A DNA stretch of 33,699 nt, from positions 1 through 33,699 of the forward strand of contig JAOAGU010000003.1 in NCBI GenBank assembly GCA_026415595.1, given 5' to 3'. The DNA comes from Thermodesulfovibrio sp. (GTDB lineage: Bacteria > Nitrospirota > Thermodesulfovibrionia > Thermodesulfovibrionales > Thermodesulfovibrionaceae). The notes below the pieces were generated by a model. That model was not told where the DNA came from. It saw nothing but the letters and a program-made list of their open reading frames with translations, and searched no databases. The position numbers and the translations under genes are program-made. The stretch's first letter is position 1. The number at the start of each line of letters is the position of its first letter. This document shows positions 24,775 through 30,866 of this stretch, piece by piece.

Positions 24775-25244
24775 TTCCTAAGTTCGTTGCAGATGTAATG
24801 CTTGGAAGCCTGAGCCGATGGCTCAGGCTTTTTGGTTTTGACACTCTCTACAGTAATAATTTCAAAGATTTTGAACTGATAAAGATTTCACTGCAAGAAG
24901 GTAGAATCTTATTAACTAAGGATAGGATATTAGCAAAATCAAAGTTATTGAAAGAGGTTATTTTTATAAATTCAGAACACATAGACGAACAGCTAAAGGA
25001 AGTTTTTCTCTATTTAAAAGATAAAAAATTTGATATTAAGAGCAATTCTCATAGATGTCCTGTTTGTAATGGAGAGATGAGGGAAATTGCTAAAGAACAA
25101 ATAATCAATGAAATACCTGACTATATCGCCATGACCATTGATGAATTTTACATATGTGATTCATGCGGAAAAATCTACTGGCAGGGAAGTCATAAGGAAA
25201 AAATTGATGAGATGAGAGAAAAAATTCTAAAAAGTATTGATTGA
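24771..25244 (+). CDS. Mut7-C/PIN-like nuclease domain protein with zinc ribbon
   Basis: 157 residues from GTG 24771, overlapping the rpoC stop by 4 nt (GTGA). The N-terminal block KFVADVMLGSLSRWLRLFGFD, with D8 and later ILLTKDR (D51), is the Mut7-C RNase (formerly DUF82) signature, a PIN-like fold with acidic active-site residues. A zinc ribbon follows, C96-x2-C99 and C129-x2-C132, ending CGKIYWQGSH, also typical. The biochemical function of this family is poorly established; RNase activity is inferred from the fold. A strong terminator-like hairpin lies within codons 12-21, so expression from rpoC read-through may be restricted. It is convergent with moaC, with a 10-bp gap. Confidence 0.85.
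   Translation: MIPKFVADVMLGSLSRWLRLFGFDTLYSNNFKDFELIKISLQEGRILLTKDRILAKSKLLKEVIFINSEHIDEQLKEVFLYLKDKKFDIKSNSHRCPVCNGEMREIAKEQIINEIPDYIAMTIDEFYICDSCGKIYWQGSHKEKIDEMREKILKSID
24806..24833 (+). terminator. Intrinsic terminator inside the nuclease coding sequence, 31 bp after rpoC
   Basis: AAGCCTGAGCC (24806-24816) and GGCTCAGGCTT (24820-24830) form a perfect 11-bp stem with loop GAT, running straight into TTTTTGGTTTT. This is the best intrinsic terminator in the window and is placed where the rpoBC operon should end, yet it encodes the conserved GSLSRWLRLF of the next gene. Confidence 0.75.
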
Positions 25245-25254
25245 TTTGAAATTA

Positions 25255-25728
25255 CTATTTTCTGATAAATTCGCCGCTTTTACCACCGGATTTATATATA
25301 AGCTTTATTTCATCTATTGTTATCTCTTTATCCACAGCTTTACACATATCATATATCGTTAAAGCTGCTAATGAAGTAGCTACCATTGCTTCCATTTCAA
25401 CACCTGTTTGAGCAGATGTTTTTACTTTTGTTGTAATTTTAACAGAGGATTTTTCTAAATCAGGTTCAAAGTCAATCTCCACTGAAGTTATGGGAAGTGG
25501 ATGACATAGAGGTATTAGATGGGGAGTCATTTTCGCTGCCATTATACCTGCAAGTCGAGCAACTTGAAATACATCTCCCTTTGCAATTTCTTTATCTAAT
25601 ATCATTTTTAAAGTTTCCTTTTTCATCTTTACAATACCTTCGGTTATAGCTATTCTTTCTGTCACAGATTTAGCTGTAACATCAACCATTTTAGCCCTTC
25701 CCATTTCATCAAAATGTGTTAGGCTCAT
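25255..25728 (-). CDS. moaC: Cyclic pyranopterin monophosphate synthase
   Basis: 157 residues, the normal length for MoaC, which converts the MoaA product to cyclic pyranopterin monophosphate in molybdenum cofactor synthesis. THFDEMGRAKMVDVTAKSVTER, the active-site segment HLIPLCHPLPI, GVEMEAMVATSLAALTIYDMCKA and the terminal KSGGKSGEF are all canonical. AGGAAAG lies just before the ATG. The start overlaps the SDR stop by 4 nt, so it is the last gene of the minus-strand operon. No moaA, moaE or moeA is nearby. Confidence 0.97.
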   Translation of the reverse strand: MSLTHFDEMGRAKMVDVTAKSVTERIAITEGIVKMKKETLKMILDKEIAKGDVFQVARLAGIMAAKMTPHLIPLCHPLPITSVEIDFEPDLEKSSVKITTKVKTSAQTGVEMEAMVATSLAALTIYDMCKAVDKEITIDEIKLIYKSGGKSGEFIRK

Positions 25729-26459
25729 CTTTCCTGCTCCGTAGGTCTTATTAATAATTCATTTATAGATACATTTTCGGGTTGAGTTACCACGTATAAT
25801 ACTGCTTCAGCAATGTTTTCTGGAGCTAAAGCATTCATCTGTGCTCTTTGTTTGAGCCATTCTTCAGGCATATTTTCTCCCCAATCTGTTTTTACAACTC
25901 CTGGTTCAATAACTGTAACCTTTATATTGTATTTTAGTAATTCCTTCCTTATAGATTCAGAAAATCCTATGACAGCCCATTTAGTGGCACAATAAACTGA
26001 CCAGCCTGGAATTCCTATCCTGCCTGCAACAGATGAAATATTTACTATGTGACCTTTTCTTTCCTTAATCATCAAATTTGCTGATAGATGTGTAAGATAT
26101 ATGAGTCCTGTCAGATTTAAGTCTATAACTTCCTTCCATTCCTTTATAGAACCGTTTTGTATATAATTGAAGACACCTCTTCCAGCATTATTTATAAGAA
26201 TATCAATCTTTGAGAAATTTTTGGTGAAAACTTCAAAAGCTTTTTCAATTTCTTCTGGTTTTGAAATGTCTGCCGATGTAAATATTACTTTTGTTCCATA
26301 TTTTTTTTGTATATCCTCAGCAATATTTTTAAGAGAGTTTTCTGAACGGGCAATTAACATTAAATTTGAACCTTCTTGGGCAAATTTATAGGCAGTTGCT
26401 AATCCTATTCCCTTTGATGCACCTGTAATTATTGTTACCTTATCAGTAAGTTTTTGCAT
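25725..26459 (-). CDS. Short-chain dehydrogenase/reductase
   Basis: 244 residues of the classical SDR type: cofactor loop TGASKGIG (12-19), NNAG (90-93), active-site N115, S142/S143 and Y156-x3-K160 (YCATK). A basic residue (R38) at the end of the second strand would be compatible with NADP(H). The substrate cannot be told from sequence. It is 11 bp downstream of the lytic transglycosylase and overlaps moaC by 4 nt. I see no strong ribosome site, so it may depend on translation from the gene before it. Confidence 0.92.
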   Translation of the reverse strand: MQKLTDKVTIITGASKGIGLATAYKFAQEGSNLMLIARSENSLKNIAEDIQKKYGTKVIFTSADISKPEEIEKAFEVFTKNFSKIDILINNAGRGVFNYIQNGSIKEWKEVIDLNLTGLIYLTHLSANLMIKERKGHIVNISSVAGRIGIPGWSVYCATKWAVIGFSESIRKELLKYNIKVTVIEPGVVKTDWGENMPEEWLKQRAQMNALAPENIAEAVLYVVTQPENVSINELLIRPTEQER

Positions 26460-26470
26460 ATTGAATTAAA

Positions 26471-27736
26471 TTATTTAACTCTTACTGTTTCTTTAACTTT
26501 CTTTATAGATTTGTTCTTATCGGAGGAATCTTTTTTTAATCCTGCATTTTTACTTTTATCAGCTGTTTTGCTTTTTTTAGAATTTTTATTTTTCTTTGTA
26601 GCCTTTTTCTCCTTATAAATGTCTTCATTAAGGAGTACAAATTTATCCTTAGGAGGAATTTTTATTACAGTGCCTGGTTTTGGATTTTTAAATATTTCTG
26701 TTCCATTCATCTCATATAAAACAGTTTTTGAAAGCTTTGTATTTTTTGCAATCTTATTAACTGTATCCCCTTTTTTAATAATATATGTATCATAACTAAA
26801 TCTTTTTTCAACGGGAATTTTTTCAAAATTTTCAAAAAATTTTTCCTTTTTTTCGTAAGGTATTCTTATCTTATATTCCTTTATATTTAGTGGCGTTGCC
26901 CATCTTTTTAGCTCAGGATTTAATTCCTTTATAACATCCACATTTGTTTCAGCACAGTTAGCAATAATGTCAATATCTGTGGGAGAAGGTATAATTACTT
27001 CATCATAGTTAATAGGTTGATGTTCTTTTAAATTATCAAATCCAAAAAATTCAGGTTGTTTAGCAATTGTTATAGCAGCAATGAATTTAGGGACATAATC
27101 TTTTGTTTCTCGTGGAAGATATCTTGTGTTTAAAAGATTCCAATAGTCATTTTCGCCATATCTATTTACTGCTCTGTAGACTCTACCTTCTCCAGCATTG
27201 TATGCTGCTAAAGCTAATGACCAATCACCAAACATCCTATAGAGATCAGACAGATATCTGGCAGCTGCTTCTGTTGATTTAATTGGGTCTTTTCTTTCAT
27301 CTACCCACCAGTTTATCACTAATCCATATCTTTTTGCAGTGCTTTCTATGAATTGCCAAGGTCCTACAGCTTTTGCAGGAGAACGTGCATTAACATTAAA
27401 CCCGCTTTCAATAAGAGGTAGATATACTAAATCCTCAGGCAAACCCTTTTCAATAAGAATATCTTTCATTATTTCTATGTATTTTGTAGAGCGAGAGAGC
27501 CATATAGAAAATTTTTCTTTAATTCTGTCAGTAAATAGATTTATATTTCTTTCTATTTTTTGCAAAAAATTTTCATTTTTTGTTGTCAATAATACAAAGT
27601 CTTCCTTGCCAGTAAAAATTATTTCCTTTTTTTCATCTTGCTTCAAAATTGGTAGATTTTCCTCGGAATAACATAAAGAGTTTATTATAAAACATGAAAT
27701 AAGTAGCAGAAAAAGAAGGATAGGGTATTTTTTCAT
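26471..27736 (-). CDS. MltD-like lytic transglycosylase with LysM domain
   Basis: 421 residues: an N-terminal signal (possible lipobox LISC at 11-14, otherwise a type I signal); an SLT/GEWL domain about 85-215 with catalytic E109 in YLPLIESGFN, then GPWQFIESTAKRYGL and ALAAYNAGEGRV; one LysM repeat about 315-362 (YIIKKGDTVNKIAKNTKLS...); and a Lys/Ser-rich tail from about 372 to the end. It cleaves peptidoglycan glycan strands to 1,6-anhydro products. E. coli MltD has more LysM repeats. The ATG is not preceded by a good Shine-Dalgarno; a promoter -10 ends only 7 bases before it, so the mRNA may be leaderless. Confidence 0.93.
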   Translation of the reverse strand: MKKYPILLFLLLISCFIINSLCYSEENLPILKQDEKKEIIFTGKEDFVLLTTKNENFLQKIERNINLFTDRIKEKFSIWLSRSTKYIEIMKDILIEKGLPEDLVYLPLIESGFNVNARSPAKAVGPWQFIESTAKRYGLVINWWVDERKDPIKSTEAAARYLSDLYRMFGDWSLALAAYNAGEGRVYRAVNRYGENDYWNLLNTRYLPRETKDYVPKFIAAITIAKQPEFFGFDNLKEHQPINYDEVIIPSPTDIDIIANCAETNVDVIKELNPELKRWATPLNIKEYKIRIPYEKKEKFFENFEKIPVEKRFSYDTYIIKKGDTVNKIAKNTKLSKTVLYEMNGTEIFKNPKPGTVIKIPPKDKFVLLNEDIYKEKKATKKNKNSKKSKTADKSKNAGLKKDSSDKNKSIKKVKETVRVK

Positions 27737-27743
27737 AACATCT

Positions 27744-27773
27744 GTTATAACCTAAAAGTTCATAATTTTTCAA
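27744..27773 (-). promoter_or_regulatory. Promoter of the lytic transglycosylase-SDR-moaC operon
   Basis: On the minus strand TTGAAA (27773-27768) is followed after 18 bp by TATAAC (27749-27744), both 5 of 6 to consensus. The predicted start of transcription is about 27737, immediately before the ATG at 27736. Confidence 0.5.
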
Positions 27774-27815
27774 GATATTTAAAAATTTCAGATTTTTAGG
27801 GGTAGAGTCTCAGTC

Positions 27816-27826
27816 TGCTATATATT
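27816..27826 (+). promoter_or_regulatory. Possible extended -10 for pgpA
   Basis: TGCTATATATT offers TGN followed by TATATA or TATATT, about 40 bp before the pgpA ATG. There is no clear -35. A direct repeat AAAATTTCAG occurs at 27782-27791 and 27828-27837, flanking it. Confidence 0.3.
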
Positions 27827-27864
27827 TAAAATTTCAGGGGAATTTTTTCTGAGATAAGATTACT

Positions 27865-28320
27865 ATGTTAAAATTAACGATGGTTTATAGGATAATATCA
27901 ACTCTTTTTTTTATTGGTTATTTCCCATTTGCTCCTGGCACTTTAGCATCTGCTTTAGCAATGATAACTCTTTTCATTTTTAAACCTTCAGATATAACTA
28001 TTTTTCTTATATTAATCGTAACCTTTGTCTTAGGCATAATAAGTTCAGATAAAATGGAAAAACAAACTAATAAAAAAGATGCTTCTTATATTGTTATAGA
28101 TGAATTTGCTGGATATTTAATTGCTATCTTTTTAATTCCTTTCACTATTCAGAATTTATTGCTTGCATTCATATTTTTTCGATTCTTTGATATACTAAAA
28201 CCACCTCCCATTAAACAAATTGAAAAAAGAATAAAGGGGGGATTAGGGATAATGATAGATGATATAATAGCAGGAATAATGAGTAATATTTTATTGAGAA
28301 TTTTATTGATGTTATCATAA
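27865..28320 (+). CDS. pgpA: Phosphatidylglycerophosphatase A
   Basis: 151 residues of an integral membrane phosphatase that makes phosphatidylglycerol from its phosphate precursor. The family blocks GYFPFAPGTLAS (18-29), VIDEFAG (77-83), FRFFDILKPPPI (105-116) and GGLGIMIDDIIAG (125-137, D132/D133) are present among several hydrophobic helices. ATG 27865 is used; a second in-frame ATG at 27880 is possible, and neither has a strong ribosome site. It is 3 bp before thpR. The common cinA gene between pgpA and thpR/recA is absent. Confidence 0.94.
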   Translation: MLKLTMVYRIISTLFFIGYFPFAPGTLASALAMITLFIFKPSDITIFLILIVTFVLGIISSDKMEKQTNKKDASYIVIDEFAGYLIAIFLIPFTIQNLLLAFIFFRFFDILKPPPIKQIEKRIKGGLGIMIDDIIAGIMSNILLRILLMLS

Positions 28321-28323
28321 TCC

Positions 28324-28983
28324 ATGAGATGTTTCATAGCAATAGAATTATCAGAGGATATTAAAAAATTCATAGATAAACTCATTAATATAAACTTTTC
28401 CATTGAAGGTGTTAGCTTAGTAAAAAAGGAGAATCTACATTTAACTTTGAAATTTCTGGGTGAAGTTGAAACAGAGCTAATACCGAAATTAAATAAATCC
28501 CTAAATAATTTAGCAAATGAGTTTTCACCTTTTATTCTAAAAATTTCTCATCCCGGAGTATTCCCAGATAAACTCAAACCTCGCATTATATGGATTGGTT
28601 TAGAATCTTCAGAGGTACTCAAAGAGCTGGCAGCAAAAATTGATGAAGAAATGTCTAAGTATGGCTTTGAAAGGGAACAAAGAGAATTTAAAGCTCATAT
28701 AACACTTGCAAGAGTTAAAAATCCTCGGAATGGTAGATATATATTTGAAAAAATACTTAAATCTTTTAAGGAGAAAGCCTTAATCAATAATTCTTATCAA
28801 AAAGATAATAAATCACCGTATTTTTCAAATAGAATATCTGAAAAAGCTGATAATCTTCAATTTCAGGTTAGGGAGTTTGTCCTAATGAAAAGCACACTTA
28901 CCCCAAAAGGTTCAATATATGAAGTTTTAGAGAGGTTTCCTTTGAATACTAACATAAATGGTATAATAAAACAAAATGCGTAG
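28324..28983 (+). CDS. thpR: RNA 2',3'-cyclic phosphodiesterase (LigT/ThpR)
   Basis: 219 residues of the 2H phosphoesterase family, with the two diagnostic HxTx motifs H39-L-T-L (NLHLTLKFLG) and H125-I-T-L (AHITLARVK), and the N terminus MRCFIAIEL. It opens 2',3'-cyclic phosphates on RNA and was first described through tRNA ligation in vitro. The C-terminal tail is somewhat longer than usual, from about residue 195. The TAG stop lies in the loop and stem of a hairpin that may end this transcript. Confidence 0.94.
   Translation: MRCFIAIELSEDIKKFIDKLININFSIEGVSLVKKENLHLTLKFLGEVETELIPKLNKSLNNLANEFSPFILKISHPGVFPDKLKPRIIWIGLESSEVLKELAAKIDEEMSKYGFEREQREFKAHITLARVKNPRNGRYIFEKILKSFKEKALINNSYQKDNKSPYFSNRISEKADNLQFQVREFVLMKSTLTPKGSIYEVLERFPLNTNINGIIKQNA
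28959..28967 (+). promoter_or_regulatory. Extended -10 for recA inside the end of thpR
   Basis: TGGTATAAT, identical to the element before the galT-glgA operon, lies 53 bp before the recA ATG within thpR codons. The start of transcription would be near 28974. No good -35 at correct spacing and no recognisable LexA-type operator is visible. Confidence 0.45.
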
Positions 28984-28996
28984 CATTTTTTGTTTT
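28971..28996 (+). terminator. Hairpin and U-tract at thpR stop / recA leader
   Basis: AAAATGC (28973-28979), loop GTA, GCATTTT (28983-28989), then TTGTTTT. It is AT-rich and so a weak intrinsic terminator; the thpR stop TAG spans its loop. It also falls at the 5' end of the predicted recA transcript. Confidence 0.5.
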
Positions 28997-29019
28997 AGCT
29001 AAAATTAAAGAGGTGCTTT

Positions 29020-30048
29020 ATGGATAAGGATAAGTTAAAGGCATTGGAAATTGCCATATCACAGATTGAAAAAAATTTCGGTAAGGGCGCTATTATGCGT
29101 CTCGGAACAAAGGCACAGGCAGAGGGAATAGCTATAATTCCTACAGGCTCTGTTTCACTTGACATAGCTACCGGAGTTGGAGGATATCCAAGAGGAAGAG
29201 TTGTAGAGATATTTGGACAAGAGTCATCTGGCAAGACAACTGTTGCTTTAAGTGCGGTTGCAGAGGCGCAGAAGCAGGGAGGGATTGCAGCATTTATAGA
29301 CGCAGAACATGCTTTGAATTTAGAGTATGCTTCCAAATTAGGAGTAAAAGTAGAAGATCTTCTCGTAAGTCAGCCAGATACAGGAGAGCAAGCTTTGGAG
29401 GTAACGGAGAGTCTTGTAAGAAGTGGCGCAGTTGATATTATAGTTATAGATTCTGTTGCCGCACTTGTTCCTAAAGCTGAAATAGAGGGAGAAATGGGAG
29501 ATGCTTTACCTGGCTTGCAGGCCAGACTTATGAGTCAAGCTTTGAGAAAACTTACAGCAGCTATATCAAAATCCCAGACAGTTGTTATTTTCATAAATCA
29601 GATAAGACAGAAAATAGGAGTAATGTTTGGAAATCCTGAGACGACTCCTGGCGGTACAGCATTAAAATTTTATGCCTCTATGAGAATTGAACTTAAGAAA
29701 CCTGAGCCAATAAAAATGGGTGAGGATCAGGTTGGTATAAGAGCAAAAGTGAGAGTAGTAAAAAATAAAGTTGCACCACCATTTAAACAGGCTGAGTTTG
29801 ATATATATTTTAATGAAGGAATTTCCAGAACAGGTGAAATTCTTGATCTCGCCGTTGAAAAGGGAATTATTGAAAAATCAGGTGCTTGGTATAGTTATAA
29901 TGGTTCAAGATTCGCGCAGGGAAGGGAGAATGCCAAGGAATATTTGAAAACTCATCCAGAGATTTTTAATGATATACATGCAAAAGTACTTGATGCTTAC
30001 GGGTTAAAAATCCCAAAGGTTTCTGAAGGTGAAAAAACAGCAGAATGA
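29020..30048 (+). CDS. recA: Recombinase RecA
   Basis: 342 residues, standard RecA. Walker A GQESSGKT (66-73), Walker B region VDIIVIDSVAALVPKAEIEGEMGD, loop L2 region FINQIRQKIGVMFGNPETTPGGTALKFYAS and the C-terminal domain are present, with no intein. AAAGAGGTG precedes the ATG. It drives strand exchange and induces SOS by LexA cleavage where LexA exists. It overlaps recX by 20 nt. Confidence 0.98.
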   Translation: MDKDKLKALEIAISQIEKNFGKGAIMRLGTKAQAEGIAIIPTGSVSLDIATGVGGYPRGRVVEIFGQESSGKTTVALSAVAEAQKQGGIAAFIDAEHALNLEYASKLGVKVEDLLVSQPDTGEQALEVTESLVRSGAVDIIVIDSVAALVPKAEIEGEMGDALPGLQARLMSQALRKLTAAISKSQTVVIFINQIRQKIGVMFGNPETTPGGTALKFYASMRIELKKPEPIKMGEDQVGIRAKVRVVKNKVAPPFKQAEFDIYFNEGISRTGEILDLAVEKGIIEKSGAWYSYNGSRFAQGRENAKEYLKTHPEIFNDIHAKVLDAYGLKIPKVSEGEKTAE

Positions 30049-30490
30049 AGCAAAAAAAATTGCATTAAAGTTTTTAAGTCTAAGAGACAGAACAGAGGCT
30101 GAATTAAGGGAAAAGCTTCAGAGAAAAGGCTTTAAGGAAGAAGATATAACCCATACTATTGAATACTTAAAGCAGAAAGGATTTATAGATGATTCTAAAT
30201 TTATTCAGAAAGCAGAAAAGATTGCAGAAGACAGATTTTTAGGGAAAATGGGTTTAAGGAACTATCTTATTAGAAAAGGTATAGAAAAGGAAAAATTAGA
30301 AAATCTTCCAGATATAGATGAGTTTCAGATAGCACAGAGGCTTATTCAAAGGAAGAAACATCTTTTAAGGGAAGTTTCATCTGATAAAAAAAAGGCTAAG
30401 ATCACAGGATTCCTTTTGCGTAGAGGATTTTCTTGGGATATAGTAAATAAATGTTTAAATATGAATAAAAAATTATCAGGGGACGATTAG
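30029..30490 (+). CDS. recX: RecA regulator RecX
   Basis: 153 residues from GTG 30029, which lies within the end of recA. AAGG at 30016-30019 is the likely ribosome site. The protein has the three-helix repeats typical of RecX: LSLRDRTEAELREKLQRKGF, IEYLKQKGFIDDSKF and a third ending LLRRGFSWDIV. RecX caps and disassembles RecA filaments. The 20-nt overlap should tie its synthesis to that of RecA. Confidence 0.93.
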   Translation: MKKQQNEAKKIALKFLSLRDRTEAELREKLQRKGFKEEDITHTIEYLKQKGFIDDSKFIQKAEKIAEDRFLGKMGLRNYLIRKGIEKEKLENLPDIDEFQIAQRLIQRKKHLLREVSSDKKKAKITGFLLRRGFSWDIVNKCLNMNKKLSGDD

Positions 30491-30527
30491 TCCTTATAAG
30501 ATTGATAGCAATAAGGAGGGAGTAAAA

Positions 30528-30863
30528 ATGAGAACATTAGTTATTTTACTAACAGCATTTTTTATTTTTAGTTGCGCTTCTCAAGGAGTGAGGTATACCT
30601 ATGAGGAAATTAAAAATTATCCCCCTGAAATTCAGGAAAGAATTGCTAAAGGAGAGATAACTCTCGGGATGACCAAAGAGCAAGTAAGATATGCTTGGGG
30701 TAATCCTTCATCAACAAGAGTTCTTACCCCTGAGAAGGGAAAACAAAGAGAAGAATGGGTTTATTCTTCTTCTCTTGGAATTTTAAAATCAAGACTTATT
30801 TTTGTTGATGGAAAGCTAACATATATCTTAGGCACCGAGCATAAAATAGTTGGTGAGGAATAA
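30528..30863 (+). CDS. Small BamE/SmpA-like outer-membrane lipoprotein
   Basis: 111 residues with a lipoprotein signal (MRTLVILLTAFFIFSC, C16 as the acylated residue) and a GMTKEQVRYAWGNPSST segment at 48-63, the helix-turn motif of the BamE/OmlA-like fold, followed by a strand pair REEWVYSS ... RLIFVDGKL. It could be a BamE-type accessory of outer-membrane assembly or one of the many unassigned lipoproteins with this fold. AAGGAGGGAG is a very strong ribosome site. It sits between recX and alaS, an uncommon insertion in the usual recA-recX-alaS order. Confidence 0.8.
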   Translation: MRTLVILLTAFFIFSCASQGVRYTYEEIKNYPPEIQERIAKGEITLGMTKEQVRYAWGNPSSTRVLTPEKGKQREEWVYSSSLGILKSRLIFVDGKLTYILGTEHKIVGEE

Positions 30864-30866
30864 TAT

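Noticed and set aside
27339..27671. 110-codon plus-strand ORF opposite the lytic transglycosylase
   Set aside because: It overlaps the conserved catalytic domain of a real gene and has no recognisable features of its own.
27782..27837. Direct repeat AAAATTTCAG (27782-27791, 27828-27837) as an operator pair
   Set aside because: Ten AT-rich bases repeated once in an AT-rich spacer can arise by chance; there is no regulator gene or conservation evidence.
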